This document shows positions 20,278 through 29,152 of a stretch of DNA of 64,000 nucleotides, piece after piece. The stretch is from a virus, in IMG/VR virus record IMGVR_UViG_3300006802_000076, positions 1 through 64,000 of that record, one strand, 5' to 3'. Position 1 is the first letter of the stretch. The number at the start of each line of letters is the position of its first letter. The notes under the pieces were generated by a model. The model did no database searches, was not told the origin of the DNA, and was given only the letters and a program-made list of their open reading frames with translations. Both the position numbers and the translations under genes were made by a program.

Positions 20278-21834
20278 ATGGAAGATTTAAATCTTAGCTT
20301 CCCGATTGATATGATCAAGAAGGAGCAACGTATTGTTGTTGGCATTGCAACTGCTGACAATGTTGATAAAGCTGGAGATTTGATTGACTTTGAGGCTTCT
20401 GTTGAAGCTTTCAAAAACTGGACTGGCAATATCCGCGAGATGCACGCACCAATCGCTGTTGGCAAAGCTATTAGCTATAAGCCAATTAAAATAAAAGGCG
20501 ATGATGGTGTTGAATACAATGCAATGCAAGTTGAGGCTTATGTCTCAAAAGGTGCTCAAGATACTTGGGAAAAAGTTCTTGATGGTACATTGAGATCATT
20601 TTCTGTTGGTGGTCGGATTCTTCAAAAGGAAGAAGATACGACAAAGATGTTCCGCGGTAAGCCTGTTTCTATTATCAAGAAATACGAGCTTGGAGAGTTG
20701 AGTTTGGTAGACAATCCAGCTAATCCTGCGGCCGTTATTGATATTGTAAAGTTTGATCAGTCAGATCATCTTGATTATATTCTTAAGATCGATTGTAATG
20801 ATATCGATTTAACTATTCCTGAGTCTGTTCGTAAGATGGCAGAAGTAGGTCTGCGGCAGAGGCGTGAGCATGGTCGTGGTGGAACAAGTGTTGGTATGGG
20901 GTCGGCTAGAAGGCTTGCCCGCGGCGGATCTGTTTCTCCAGAATTTGTTAGAAAAGTAGCTAGATACTTTCCTAGACATGCTGTTGATCTTAAAGCTGAA
21001 GGGGCAAATCCTGGTGATGATGGTTATCCATCTAATGGGAGAATTGCATGGAATCTTTGGGGTGGCACACCTGGATGGGTTTGGGCTAGGTCTAAAGTTC
21101 GTCAATTAGACAATTGCACAAGGAAATTTGAAAATTCAGATTTTGAGAAAGAAATCTCATGCTCATGCGGTTGCGGGGTATGTAATGATGATATTATTAA
21201 GGAGTTCACCGATATGGAAGAAATGTTGGAACAAGTTCTTAATGAAGAGGGTTTGACCCTTGAAGATGTTGAGAAATCTTTGCATAATGATGAAAATTAT
21301 GCTAAGGTATCAAATGTGGATACGTCTGCTGAAGTCAAACTTTCTTTGTTAAAAAGATTTGTCAACTGGTTAATGGTTGACGAAGAGGCAGTCGTTGAAA
21401 AGTCTGTCGAAATTGAAGATGCTTCAACTCAAACTGAGATTGAAGCGGATATCGACCAAATGGAGGATCAAATGGATATTGAAATTCTAAAAGATGCTCT
21501 AGGTTCGGTCTTTGATCAGAAGCTTACCGACTTCGCCGCTTCTCTAAAAGAAGAGGTTGAAGCGTCTATGGATGCGAAGATTGAAGAAGTAACCAAGAGC
21601 GCTGACGCTCAGCGTGAAGAGTTGGAGCAGAAGCTTGCTTCTGCCGAAGAAGCTCTTGCTGAGCAAACTGCTAAGGTGGAAGCTTTTGCTACCGCTGGTG
21701 CCGTAAAGAAGAGCGTCGATCCAGACGACGATGAGGAAGGGGAAGATGCGCTTGTCAAGTCTGCTCCTAAGCCATTCTGGAATAATGTTTATCTGCCAGC
21801 AGAGCTAGTCAAGGCTCTTGGCTATGAGTCGTGA
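20278..21834 (+). CDS. Prohead protease fused to a scaffold-like domain
   Basis: A 518-residue fusion. Residues 1-170 form the prohead serine protease: VDKAGDLIDFEAS, IREMHAPI (His56, likely catalytic), GTLRSFSVGGRI (Ser109 region), GELSLVDNPANPAA. Residues about 182-276 form a separate conserved phage domain (RREHGRGGTSVGMGSARRLA, YFPRHAVDLK, PSNGRIAWNLWGGTPGW). A short Cys cluster (CSCGCGVC, about 297) follows, then a long acidic coiled coil (395-480) typical of scaffolding. So protease, extra domain and scaffold are one chain, removed after assembly. It precedes the major capsid gene with AGGAGG between. Confidence 0.88.
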   Translation: MEDLNLSFPIDMIKKEQRIVVGIATADNVDKAGDLIDFEASVEAFKNWTGNIREMHAPIAVGKAISYKPIKIKGDDGVEYNAMQVEAYVSKGAQDTWEKVLDGTLRSFSVGGRILQKEEDTTKMFRGKPVSIIKKYELGELSLVDNPANPAAVIDIVKFDQSDHLDYILKIDCNDIDLTIPESVRKMAEVGLRQRREHGRGGTSVGMGSARRLARGGSVSPEFVRKVARYFPRHAVDLKAEGANPGDDGYPSNGRIAWNLWGGTPGWVWARSKVRQLDNCTRKFENSDFEKEISCSCGCGVCNDDIIKEFTDMEEMLEQVLNEEGLTLEDVEKSLHNDENYAKVSNVDTSAEVKLSLLKRFVNWLMVDEEAVVEKSVEIEDASTQTEIEADIDQMEDQMDIEILKDALGSVFDQKLTDFAASLKEEVEASMDAKIEEVTKSADAQREELEQKLASAEEALAEQTAKVEAFATAGAVKKSVDPDDDEEGEDALVKSAPKPFWNNVYLPAELVKALGYES

Positions 21835-21852
21835 TTAGGAGGATATAATAAA

Positions 21853-22884
21853 ATGGCAACTCAAGAAGAAATTCTATCAAAGGCTAACGAAGTAACCACC
21901 TCAGTTGTTGGTGGCGCTTCCGGTGGCCTCCTTAACGCTGAACAGTCTAATCGCTTCCTAGATTTCGTCGTGGATCAGTCTGTTCTTATGCAAAACAGCC
22001 GTGTTGTCCGTATGCGTGCATCAAGCATGGATATCGACAAGCTTTCGGTCGGTAGCCGCATCATGCGGAAGGCTACTGAGGCAACCGATGACGGTTCAAA
22101 TGCAGCCGTAACCTTCTCGAAGGTTTCACTTTCCAGCGTCAAGCTTCGTCTTGACTGGGAAATCTCAACTGAGTCTCTTGAAGACAACATTGAGGGTGCT
22201 TCTCTTGAGGATCATCTCGCTCAGGTCATGGCTCGCCAGACCGCTAACGATCTTGATGACCTTCTCATCAATGGCAACACCTCGTCTTCAAACACTCTCC
22301 TGAAGGCTCTTGACGGTTTCGTCAAGCTCGCCCTCGCCAGCGGCACTACCGTTGATGAGGCCGGTGACAACATTTCACGTTCAGTTTTCGATCGTGTTTT
22401 GCGTAACCTTCCAAACAAGTACTTGCAGCGTCGTAACGAGCTTCGGTTCTTCACTGGCCCTGGTGTGGTGCAGGATGCGATCTATTCGCTCCAGAACCCC
22501 AACTCTGCCACTGAGGCTTCCGCTGGTGCCCCAAGCCCAGGTTCGACCACTGGCGACATGGCTTTCCTGAATGGTGCCATGCGTGCAAATGGTGGCGCTG
22601 GTGCAACTGGTCTTGCTCCTTACGGCATTCCGCTGGTTGAGGTTCCTCTGATGCCAGAGGCCGAGACTGGTGACTACTCAGGTGCAGCCGGTTCACACGG
22701 TTACGTTGAGCTTACCTTCCCCAATAACCGGGTTGTTGGTTTGCATCGTGACATCACTGTCTACCGTCAGTTCCAGCCAAAGACTGACACGATTGAGTAC
22801 ACCCAGTACATGCGTGTCGCTGCGAACATTGAGAACGCAGACAGCTACGTCATCGCTAAGAACGTTAAGCTTCGTAGCGCTTGA
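21853..22884 (+). CDS. Major capsid protein, HK97 fold
   Basis: A 343-residue capsid subunit. HK97-type features are the N-terminal helix region (QEEILSKANEVTT), the central LRLDWEISTESLEDNIEGASLEDHLAQVMAR (spine helix and E-loop region), and the C-terminal QFQPKTDTIEYTQYMRVAANIENADSYVIAKNVKL. The length without a long propeptide fits capsids whose scaffold is supplied by the protease fusion upstream. Codons end more often in C than in the neighbours, as expected for a very highly expressed gene. Strong SD TTAGGAGG. A hairpin (22922-22941) lies after the gene. Confidence 0.92.
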   Translation: MATQEEILSKANEVTTSVVGGASGGLLNAEQSNRFLDFVVDQSVLMQNSRVVRMRASSMDIDKLSVGSRIMRKATEATDDGSNAAVTFSKVSLSSVKLRLDWEISTESLEDNIEGASLEDHLAQVMARQTANDLDDLLINGNTSSSNTLLKALDGFVKLALASGTTVDEAGDNISRSVFDRVLRNLPNKYLQRRNELRFFTGPGVVQDAIYSLQNPNSATEASAGAPSPGSTTGDMAFLNGAMRANGGAGATGLAPYGIPLVEVPLMPEAETGDYSGAAGSHGYVELTFPNNRVVGLHRDITVYRQFQPKTDTIEYTQYMRVAANIENADSYVIAKNVKLRSA

Positions 22885-22921
22885 TCTTAGGGCCGTTATA
22901 GTTATCAGTCCTATGTGGATG

Positions 22922-22941
22922 GCGGGGGGTTTTCCCCCCGC
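22922..22941 (+). terminator. Terminator-like hairpin after major capsid gene
   Basis: GCGGGGGG / CCCCCCGC with a TTTT loop, followed by TATTCTCATTT. Only a weak U-tract, so likely a partial terminator that lowers downstream expression. Confidence 0.7.
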
Positions 22942-22968
22942 TATTCTCATTTATAAACAGTTTTATGG

Positions 22969-22974
22969 TAATAT
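22969..22974 (+). promoter_or_regulatory. -10 element, leaderless
   Basis: TAATAT preceded by TGG (extended -10), 7 nt before the ATG at 22982, no SD. Confidence 0.45.
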
Positions 22975-22981
22975 TGATATT

Positions 22982-23380
22982 ATGAGTGATATGAGTAATA
23001 ATGTAATTAAGTCAACTGATCTGCCTGAATCTTCTAAACCAGTTAAGGCTGCTGCTAAGAAGACGACCGCCAAGAAGGCGGCTGCGAAAAAGATTGATTC
23101 TGAGCCGGTCGTTGAAAGTGATGTCGTTTCAAGTGAAGAGGCTCCTGTTGTTGAAAAGTCACCGCTTCCTGATAAATCAGTTGCGAAGGCATCTAATGGG
23201 AAGAAGTTTGTTTTCTTTTCTAGTGGGTCGGCTTATTCGACAAAAGAAGGAATTCGCTTTACTAGAGATAAGCGAATTTATGAGATCGATGAAGAGGAAG
23301 CGGATCATCTTTTGAGTTTTGATAATTTTAGACTTCCTACTCAATTAGAATTAGAAGAATATTATAAGGAGAATACCTGA
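22982..23380 (+). CDS. Lys/Ala-rich small virion-associated protein
   Basis: A 132-residue protein. Residues 15-40 are an Ala/Lys repeat (KAAAKKTTAKKAAAKK) like histone H1 tails, likely DNA- or RNA-binding or a flexible tether. The C-terminal half (KKFVFFSSGSAYSTKEGIRFTRDKRIYEI) looks like a small SH3- or ribbon-like beta fold. Position right after the major capsid gene suggests a minor head protein or head-tail linker. Leaderless start; a second ATG lies three codons in. Confidence 0.65.
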   Translation: MSDMSNNVIKSTDLPESSKPVKAAAKKTTAKKAAAKKIDSEPVVESDVVSSEEAPVVEKSPLPDKSVAKASNGKKFVFFSSGSAYSTKEGIRFTRDKRIYEIDEEEADHLLSFDNFRLPTQLELEEYYKENT

Positions 23381-23763
23381 TGGCTGGAAACTTAAGCAAT
23401 TATCTAGAAAATGAACTTCTTGATCACTTTCTAGGAACCGGGGCGTACACGATGCCTTCTAATGTTTATCTTGCATTGTATACAGTTGCACCCACTGATA
23501 CTGGTGGTGGCACCGAAGTCACCGGGGGGTCCTATGTTAGGAAGGCTATTACTTTCGGCGCAGCGTCAGGTGGTTCTGCAGCTAATGATGCAAATATAGA
23601 TTTTACCAATATGCCAGCTTGCACAGTTGTCGCTGTAGGGCTTTTGGATGCATCAACAGGGGGTAATCTTCTTGTTTATGGAACTCTGACAACTAATAAA
23701 ACGCTAGATGCGGGCGATATCTTTAGAGCGCAGATTGGTGATATAGTTGTTTCTATTGACTAA
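23380..23763 (+). CDS. Phage capsid/fibre small beta-sandwich protein
   Basis: A 127-residue protein of a family widespread in phages. It begins with NYLENELLDHFLGTGAYTMPSNVYLALYTVAPTDTGGGTEV, then GGSYVRKAITFGAASGG and GDIFRAQIGDIVV. This pattern is annotated in related phages as a capsid-decorating or fibre-adaptor protein. The ATG overlaps the upstream TGA. It opens the second fibre cluster, placed inside the head module. Confidence 0.72.
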   Translation: MAGNLSNYLENELLDHFLGTGAYTMPSNVYLALYTVAPTDTGGGTEVTGGSYVRKAITFGAASGGSAANDANIDFTNMPACTVVAVGLLDASTGGNLLVYGTLTTNKTLDAGDIFRAQIGDIVVSID

Positions 23764-23771
23764 GGATCGAT

Positions 23772-24122
23772 ATGGAAAGAAGAGAATTTAGCGGAGCCGT
23801 AGAAGAGACTGATCTATCGTCTGGGATTTCAGATGTTGATACAGCCATACCTGTCACCGATGGTAGCACGTATCCGTTAGGCACAGTTAATCCATTTGTG
23901 ATTGTTGTTGATAAAGGCGTTCCTGCTGAAGAGAAGATACTCTGTTCTTCAAGAAGCGGCAATACTATAACAGCTTTGATTAGGGGTTACGATGGAACCT
24001 CTGCCTCCTCTCATTCTTCTGGTGCCAGAGTCGATCATGTTCTTGACGCTGAAGCGGTTCAAAGCATGAATGATATAACTTTTGATAATTCCATTCTTTT
24101 ATGGAGTGGTATAGGAGGCTAA
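23772..24122 (+). CDS. Small adaptor-like protein
   Basis: A 116-residue beta-rich protein with EEKILCSSRSGNTITALIRGYDGTSASSHSSGARVDHVLDAEAVQ. The motif RGYDGTSASSHSSGARV is related to a segment of the large minor tail protein at 46.7 kb (RGFNGSKARSHNSGVTV), so the two share a module. Probably part of fibre attachment. SD AAGGA precedes the ATG. Confidence 0.65.
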   Translation: MERREFSGAVEETDLSSGISDVDTAIPVTDGSTYPLGTVNPFVIVVDKGVPAEEKILCSSRSGNTITALIRGYDGTSASSHSSGARVDHVLDAEAVQSMNDITFDNSILLWSGIGG

Positions 24123-24125
24123 TTT

Positions 24126-24458
24126 ATGGCTAATATTACACCAAAGCTTTTATATATAGGGAACGATACTGCTTCGAACGTTTATACTGTCTCGTCTAAT
24201 GTTGGATCGTATTCAATTGTTAGAACTATAAATGTTTGCAATACTGCTGCGACTGATAAAACTTTTTCTTTGAATATTATTCCGGCTAGCGGTTCCGCTG
24301 GGGCGAATAACAAGGTCATGAGCAGCTTAACTGTCCCTGCTAATGATGTTGTTGTTTCTGATACTGTTCTTGTTTTGAATGCTGGAGATTCTATATACTA
24401 TGATCCTGTAGATTCTAATTTGACGCTAGCAGTGAGTGGAGTGGAGTACGTTGCATGA
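24126..24458 (+). CDS. Small beta-sandwich protein, unknown function
   Basis: A 110-residue protein rich in beta-strands (YSIVRTINVCNTAATDKTFSLNIIPAS, SSLTVPANDVVVSDTVLVLNAGDSIYY). The arrangement resembles small phage fibre or decoration proteins with an immunoglobulin-like fold. No specific family. Overlaps the next gene by 4 nt. Confidence 0.62.
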   Translation: MANITPKLLYIGNDTASNVYTVSSNVGSYSIVRTINVCNTAATDKTFSLNIIPASGSAGANNKVMSSLTVPANDVVVSDTVLVLNAGDSIYYDPVDSNLTLAVSGVEYVA

Positions 24459-24901
24459 TAAGGAATTTATCTGGCAATAAAAATGCAATCCGAGTCCTTG
24501 AGAACGCTGATATTGACGGCAATATTATTGTTGGCGGGACTGTTGATGGCAGAGATGTCGCCTCAGATGGTTCAAAACTTGACGGTATTGAATCTGGTGC
24601 AGTTGATCCAAGCGTAGAAATAAACACCGTGGTAACTGGCACAACAGATACACTTGCTGCCGGTGATGTTTGGAAGCTTACACAATATAGCAATGCTACC
24701 CTTGTCACGGTCACAGTGCCTACTGGTACATTCTCTACTGGTGACTGGTTTTTGCTTCAGTCAACCGGGGCTGGTGGTTTGACTTTATCGACTACAGGTC
24801 TTACTGTTAATGGTGCAAATACAACTATCGCTGAGTCTGAGGGGATGATGGTAGTTTTCACAGGGGCCAGCACAATATCTGTATTTGGAGGCACTTCGTG
24901 A
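24455..24901 (+). CDS. Fibre protein with TVDGRDVASDG module
   Basis: A 148-residue fibre fragment. Its N-terminus (ADIDGNIIVGGTVDGRDVASDGSKLDGIESGA) shares the TVDGRD-A-DG-ID module with the 17528-18250 fibre. The rest (LAAGDVWKLTQYSNATLVTVTVPTGTFSTGDWFLLQSTGAGGLTLSTTG) is a beta-helix-like stretch also common in fibres. GTG/ATG overlap with its neighbours shows tight coupling. May assemble with the following small proteins. Confidence 0.68.
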   Translation: MIRNLSGNKNAIRVLENADIDGNIIVGGTVDGRDVASDGSKLDGIESGAVDPSVEINTVVTGTTDTLAAGDVWKLTQYSNATLVTVTVPTGTFSTGDWFLLQSTGAGGLTLSTTGLTVNGANTTIAESEGMMVVFTGASTISVFGGTS

Positions 24902-24951
24902 GTCTTACTTCTTTTGTTACTGCTTCTGTTGGACAAATAAAAAAGGGATAG
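24898..24951 (+). CDS. 17-residue reading frame, possible remnant of a fibre start
   Basis: GTG overlapping the upstream TGA; the peptide VSLTSFVTASVGQIKKG begins like the large adhesin at 25238 (VSFFSLISSVLRQQGS). It may be a leftover of an earlier adhesin gene or chance. Confidence 0.3.
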   Translation: MSLTSFVTASVGQIKKG

Positions 24952-24955
24952 GATT

Positions 24956-25222
24956 ATGAATTATTTCACTTGGATAAGTCAAGAGGCATTTGATAACTGG
25001 CATCAGACTGTTGTGGAAGGATTAAATTTACCACGTATAGGTGTCAATTCTGCTACCGGAGAGCTTGCTCCGGACAAACAGCACACTACTGCGTATACAT
25101 CTGTTTTGGAAGTCTCTGCTGATGACTGGCGCGCTCCGGTGGAGTCAGATATTGCAGCTGCGTATTCGGATGGGCTGGGTGCGCCGTGTGATCCGCCACC
25201 ATCGTTAGATCTATACGAATAG
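24956..25222 (+). CDS. Small protein between fibre genes, unknown function
   Basis: An 88-residue protein with several Trp (YFTWISQEAFDNWHQTVV, VSADDWRAP) and an acidic C-terminus ending PPPSLDLYE. Likely a small chaperone or connector for the next, very large adhesin. A GGGATAGGATT stretch is the probable SD for the ATG at 24956. Confidence 0.6.
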   Translation: MNYFTWISQEAFDNWHQTVVEGLNLPRIGVNSATGELAPDKQHTTAYTSVLEVSADDWRAPVESDIAAAYSDGLGAPCDPPPSLDLYE

Positions 25223-25237
25223 TATTGGAAGGATGTT

Positions 25238-28200
25238 GTGAGTTTTTTTAGTTTAATTTCTTCGGTATTAAGACAACAAGGTAGTTTGCCTAATCTTATT
25301 GTTAAGTATCTTGTTATTGCTGGCGGTGGTGGCGGTGGTGCTGGTAATGATGGTGGCGGTGGTGGTGCTGGAGGTTATAGAACTTCTTATGAGTCTGTTT
25401 TTTACACTGGCACATTAAGTCAGTTAGGTTCTGATATTGACGGTGAAGCCGAATATGATTGGTTTGGATTTACTGTTGATATATCGTCTGATGGTGGCCG
25501 TCTTGCCGTAGGAGCTACTTTGAATGACGGTAGTGGTGTAGATGCTGGTAACGTGAGAGTTTTTGACTGGAACGGCTCTGCTTGGGTGCAGGCCGGTTCT
25601 GATATTGACGGTGAGGCTGCTGGTGATCAGTTTGGACGTTACTTGTCTTTATCGTCTGATGGTGACCGTCTTGCTGTTGGTGCTATCTTCAATGACGGTA
25701 GTGGTGTAGATGCTGGTAGCGTGAGAGTTTTTGACTGGAACGGTTCGGCTTGGGTGCAGGCCGGTTCTGATATTGACGGTGAGGCCGCAGATGATCGGTT
25801 CGGACGCTACCTTGATCTATCGTCTGATGGTAATCGTCTTGCTGTGGGGGCCGATAGGAATGACGGTAGTGGTGTAGATGCTGGTAGCGTGAGAGTTTTT
25901 GACTGGAACGGTTCTTCTTGGGTTCAAGTTGGTTCTGACATCGACGGCGAGGCTGCTGGTGATTGGTTTGGATATGCTCTTGCTTTATCGTCCGATGGTA
26001 ACCGTTTAGCTGTGGGTGCTTATCTGAACGACGGTAACGGAACAGACTCTGGTCATGTGAGAGTTTTTGACTGGAACGGCTCTGCTTGGGTGCAGGCCGG
26101 TTCTGATATTGACAGTGAGGTTGCTGGCGATCTGTTTGGAGTTTCTGTTGCTTTATCGTCCGATGGCAATCGTTTAGCTGTAGGAGCTGCTTCGAACGAC
26201 GGTAACGGAACAGACTCTGGTCATGTGAGAGTTTTTGACTGGAACGGTTCTGCTTGGGTGCAGGCCGGTTCTGATATTGACGGTGAGGATGTTGGTGATC
26301 AGTTTGGAGTTTCTGTTGCTTTATCGTCCGATGGTAATCGTTTAGCTGTAGGAGCTAGTTTGAACGACGGTGGTGGGTTTGATAGTGGTCATGTGAGAGT
26401 TTTTGACTGGAACGGTTCTTCTTGGGTTCAAGTTGGTTCTGATATTGACGGTGAGGCCGAATATGATCGGTTTGGTCGCTCTGTTGCTTTATCATCGAAT
26501 GGTGACCGTCTTGCTATTGGTGGTTTCCTTAACGACGGTGGTGGGGTTGATAATGGTCATGTGAGAGTTTATGAGTTTGCTCCTGTTATAGTTGGTGTTT
26601 CTGGTGGTGGTTCTTCTGTTGAGGAGGCGGTCACGCTTAACCCCGGTGAACTTTATAATGTTACTGTCGGTGCGGGTGGTGCTGCTAATGTTAATGGTTC
26701 ACTGTCTGAATTTATTATAATTGGATCACAAGGTGGTGGTCATGGTGGTGGCAATACCGTTGGGGTTCCTACGGTTGGTGGTAGTGGTGGCGGTGGTGGT
26801 GCTGGTACTGGCAATACCACTGGGGCTGCTGGTACTGTTAATCAGGGTTATGCGGGTGGAAATTATGTGACGGATGCTGGTGGTGGCGGTGGCGCTGGCG
26901 GGCCTGGTCAAAATGGTAATACCACTGGTGCTCAAGCGTATGGTGGTGTGGGGCTTGCTTCCAGGATAACCGGATCTATAGTCCGTCGTGGTGGTGGTGG
27001 CGGTGGTGGTAATGACACTGCTGGTTACGGTGTGGCTGTTGATGGTGGCGGTAGTGGAACAACGAGTGATGGTCTTGATGGTGATGCTAACACTGGCGGC
27101 GGTGGTGGTGGTACGAATGGCCAGACCCCTGGCGCTGGTGGGTCTGGTGTGGTTATTTTGCGGTATCCAGATTCCTATGTTCCTATTCTTTATTCAGGCT
27201 TGACTGGCACCACTGTTAATATTGAAAACGATAATGTGACTACTATTACGGCTGGTACCGGAAATATTACATTTTTGCCTGTTTCTTCTAGTTCTCCAAT
27301 GGTGTTGGTTTTTGATACTTCTTTAGGTGATACGACTATAGAAATGCCATTGGAAGGTACTGTGAGCTGCACTATTGATTGGGGCGATGGAACATATGAT
27401 TCATATACAACTGTGGGCACTAAAACTCATACTTATGATTCAGATGGTGAGTATACAGTTAAAGTATTCGGACTTTTAACAGGCTTTGGTGCCAATGTCA
27501 CCCGTCCAGAGCTTACTAAATGCTTGTCGTTCGGTGAAATCGGTTTGACATCGCTGGTAACTGCTTTCCGCGGTTGTGCAAACCTGACACAGGTTCCAAC
27601 ATCGTTGCCTACCACTTCTGCTGTTACGACTATTCAAGGGATGTTCCGTGACGCTACGTCTTTCAACCAAGATATTAGCGGTTGGGATACATCATCAATA
27701 ACTGGCATGTATGCAGCTTTTCATACTGCGACTTCATTTAACCAGGATATCTCTTCTTGGGATACATCAAGCGTTGAAAACATGGTGCTTATGTTTAATA
27801 ATGCTACGTCTTTTGATCAAAATCTCGGCAGTTGGGATGTTACATCTCTGCTGTTTGCAAATGATATGTTTGCTGGTGTCACTCTTTCTGCGGCTAACTA
27901 CGAAGCTCTTCTGATTGGCTGGGCTGCACAATCCGTTCAGCCTAATGTTCTATTCGGCGGCGGGAATAGCCAATACTCTTTTGGCGAAGCAACTACTGCT
28001 AGATCTATTCTTACTTCAGCAGCTAATGGCTGGACGATAACTGATGGCGGTCCTGAGCCAGTATCTGGAATGATTTTATGGCTAGACGCTTCAAATGCTT
28101 CAACTATTACTGCATCTTCTGGAAAAGTTTCTCAATGGGACGACCTGTCTGGTAGTGGCAACTCTGTAACTCAGCCCACGTCTGCGTATCAGCCCACTAC

Positions 28201-28744
28201 TGGCACAAGAACTTTGAATGGTTTGAATGTTATTGATTTTGATGGAGCCTCTGATGAGATGCAGAAGACTTCTGCAAATATCATGGGCGGCGAAATGACT
28301 GCTTTTGTTGTGTTTCAGCATGATGGCGGTGGCGGCGGTGCTACCCCTGGCCTTGCGGCGCTAGTCAGTACTACTACAGATGCTAATAACTTCCGCACAA
28401 TCTATGGCGATACTAGATCGGGCACAAATAGGCATACGATCCATAGAGCTTCAGGAACGTATTATCTTCTTGATACAACCGGTCCAATTTCGACTACCGT
28501 CCCGTATATATATTCAACTACAGTTTCATCTGCTGGCAATGCAGAGGCTTTTGTTAATGGAGTCTCGGTTGGGACACAGACTTTCCCTGAATTGACCACT
28601 ACCGCTACATTCTTTGTTGGTAATAGGCTTCAAACTGTTCCGGCAGATGCAATAATTGCTGAAATTGTTCTTTTTGATATAAGTCTAACATCTAATGAAA
28701 TGAATGAAATTATAACATATTTGTCTACTAAGTGGGGAGTATAA
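25238..28744 (+). CDS. Giant multi-domain adhesin: Gly-rich, FG-GAP propeller, PKD, DUF285, LamG-like
   Basis: A 1,168-residue adhesin, GTG start. Domain order: Gly-rich strand (LVIAGGGGGG, residues 25-50), then seven 56-residue FG-GAP-like repeats (about 63-447), then continuation of the Gly-rich domain (VTLNPGELYNVTVGAGG, about 465-640), a PKD-like segment with the motif CTIDWGDGTYDSYT (about 687-744), leucine-like repeats of the DUF285/BspA type (MFRDATSFNQDISGWDTSS, 760-888), and a C-terminal LamG-like domain (WLDASNASTITASSGKVSQWDD onward, 941-1168). The propeller interrupts the Gly-rich domain, which is normally continuous in fibres. Presumed host-surface binding. Confidence 0.85.
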   Translation: MSFFSLISSVLRQQGSLPNLIVKYLVIAGGGGGGAGNDGGGGGAGGYRTSYESVFYTGTLSQLGSDIDGEAEYDWFGFTVDISSDGGRLAVGATLNDGSGVDAGNVRVFDWNGSAWVQAGSDIDGEAAGDQFGRYLSLSSDGDRLAVGAIFNDGSGVDAGSVRVFDWNGSAWVQAGSDIDGEAADDRFGRYLDLSSDGNRLAVGADRNDGSGVDAGSVRVFDWNGSSWVQVGSDIDGEAAGDWFGYALALSSDGNRLAVGAYLNDGNGTDSGHVRVFDWNGSAWVQAGSDIDSEVAGDLFGVSVALSSDGNRLAVGAASNDGNGTDSGHVRVFDWNGSAWVQAGSDIDGEDVGDQFGVSVALSSDGNRLAVGASLNDGGGFDSGHVRVFDWNGSSWVQVGSDIDGEAEYDRFGRSVALSSNGDRLAIGGFLNDGGGVDNGHVRVYEFAPVIVGVSGGGSSVEEAVTLNPGELYNVTVGAGGAANVNGSLSEFIIIGSQGGGHGGGNTVGVPTVGGSGGGGGAGTGNTTGAAGTVNQGYAGGNYVTDAGGGGGAGGPGQNGNTTGAQAYGGVGLASRITGSIVRRGGGGGGGNDTAGYGVAVDGGGSGTTSDGLDGDANTGGGGGGTNGQTPGAGGSGVVILRYPDSYVPILYSGLTGTTVNIENDNVTTITAGTGNITFLPVSSSSPMVLVFDTSLGDTTIEMPLEGTVSCTIDWGDGTYDSYTTVGTKTHTYDSDGEYTVKVFGLLTGFGANVTRPELTKCLSFGEIGLTSLVTAFRGCANLTQVPTSLPTTSAVTTIQGMFRDATSFNQDISGWDTSSITGMYAAFHTATSFNQDISSWDTSSVENMVLMFNNATSFDQNLGSWDVTSLLFANDMFAGVTLSAANYEALLIGWAAQSVQPNVLFGGGNSQYSFGEATTARSILTSAANGWTITDGGPEPVSGMILWLDASNASTITASSGKVSQWDDLSGSGNSVTQPTSAYQPTTGTRTLNGLNVIDFDGASDEMQKTSANIMGGEMTAFVVFQHDGGGGGATPGLAALVSTTTDANNFRTIYGDTRSGTNRHTIHRASGTYYLLDTTGPISTTVPYIYSTTVSSAGNAEAFVNGVSVGTQTFPELTTTATFFVGNRLQTVPADAIIAEIVLFDISLTSNEMNEIITYLSTKWGV
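25427..26602 (+). repeat. Seven tandem 168-bp repeats encoding FG-GAP blades
   Basis: Units of exactly 168 bp (56 residues) with the core SDIDGEA, then DxFG, then LSSDGNRLAVGA, then NDGxGxDxGxVRVFDWNGSxWVQ. Seven units match a closed seven-bladed propeller. High DNA identity between units suggests recent expansion or gene conversion. Confidence 0.9.
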
Positions 28745-28745
28745 A

Positions 28746-29105
28746 ATGGCACATTACGCATTCATAGATGAAAATAATATAGTAACTGAAGTCATAGTTG
28801 GTAACGATGAATTAGAAGGTGACTGGGAGCAGGTATATGGAGATTTCCGTGGCAGTGTTTGTAAAAGAACTTCTTACAACACCCGCGCAGGTCAGCATAT
28901 TTATGGCGGTACGCCTTTTAGGAAGAATTATGCAGGTATAGGTTTTTCATATGATGAAATAAGAGACGCTTTTATTCCACCAAAACCTTTTGAGTCATGG
29001 GTATTGAATGAAGATACATGCTTATGGGAGGCACCCGTTTCCTATCCTGATGACGGTCAAGAATATGTTTGGGATGAGGACTCAAATCAGTGGGTTCTTT
29101 CTTAA
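28746..29105 (+). CDS. Conserved phage fibre-associated small protein
   Basis: A 119-residue protein starting AHYAFIDENNIVTEVIVGNDELEGDWEQVYG and containing CKRTSYNTRAGQH and GGTPFRKNYAGIGFSYDEIRDAFIPPKP. This pattern recurs in proteins encoded beside fibre genes in many marine phages, with no assigned role. It probably helps folding or attachment of the preceding adhesin. The ATG lies right after the adhesin stop. Confidence 0.68.
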   Translation: MAHYAFIDENNIVTEVIVGNDELEGDWEQVYGDFRGSVCKRTSYNTRAGQHIYGGTPFRKNYAGIGFSYDEIRDAFIPPKPFESWVLNEDTCLWEAPVSYPDDGQEYVWDEDSNQWVLS

Positions 29106-29116
29106 TTTATCAATAT

Positions 29117-29127
29117 TGTGATATAAT
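29117..29127 (+). promoter_or_regulatory. Extended -10 promoter
   Basis: TGTGATATAAT, the best match to the phage's extended -10 motif, 25 nt before the ATG at 29153. Unlike many of its siblings it precedes a leader with a TAGGAGGATA SD. Confidence 0.6.
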
Positions 29128-29152
29128 TTTAATACATTCATAGGAGGATATT

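Noticed and set aside
25427-26602. Diversity-generating retroelement target
   Set aside because: No reverse transcriptase or template repeat is visible, and variation is spread over whole repeats rather than at adenines.
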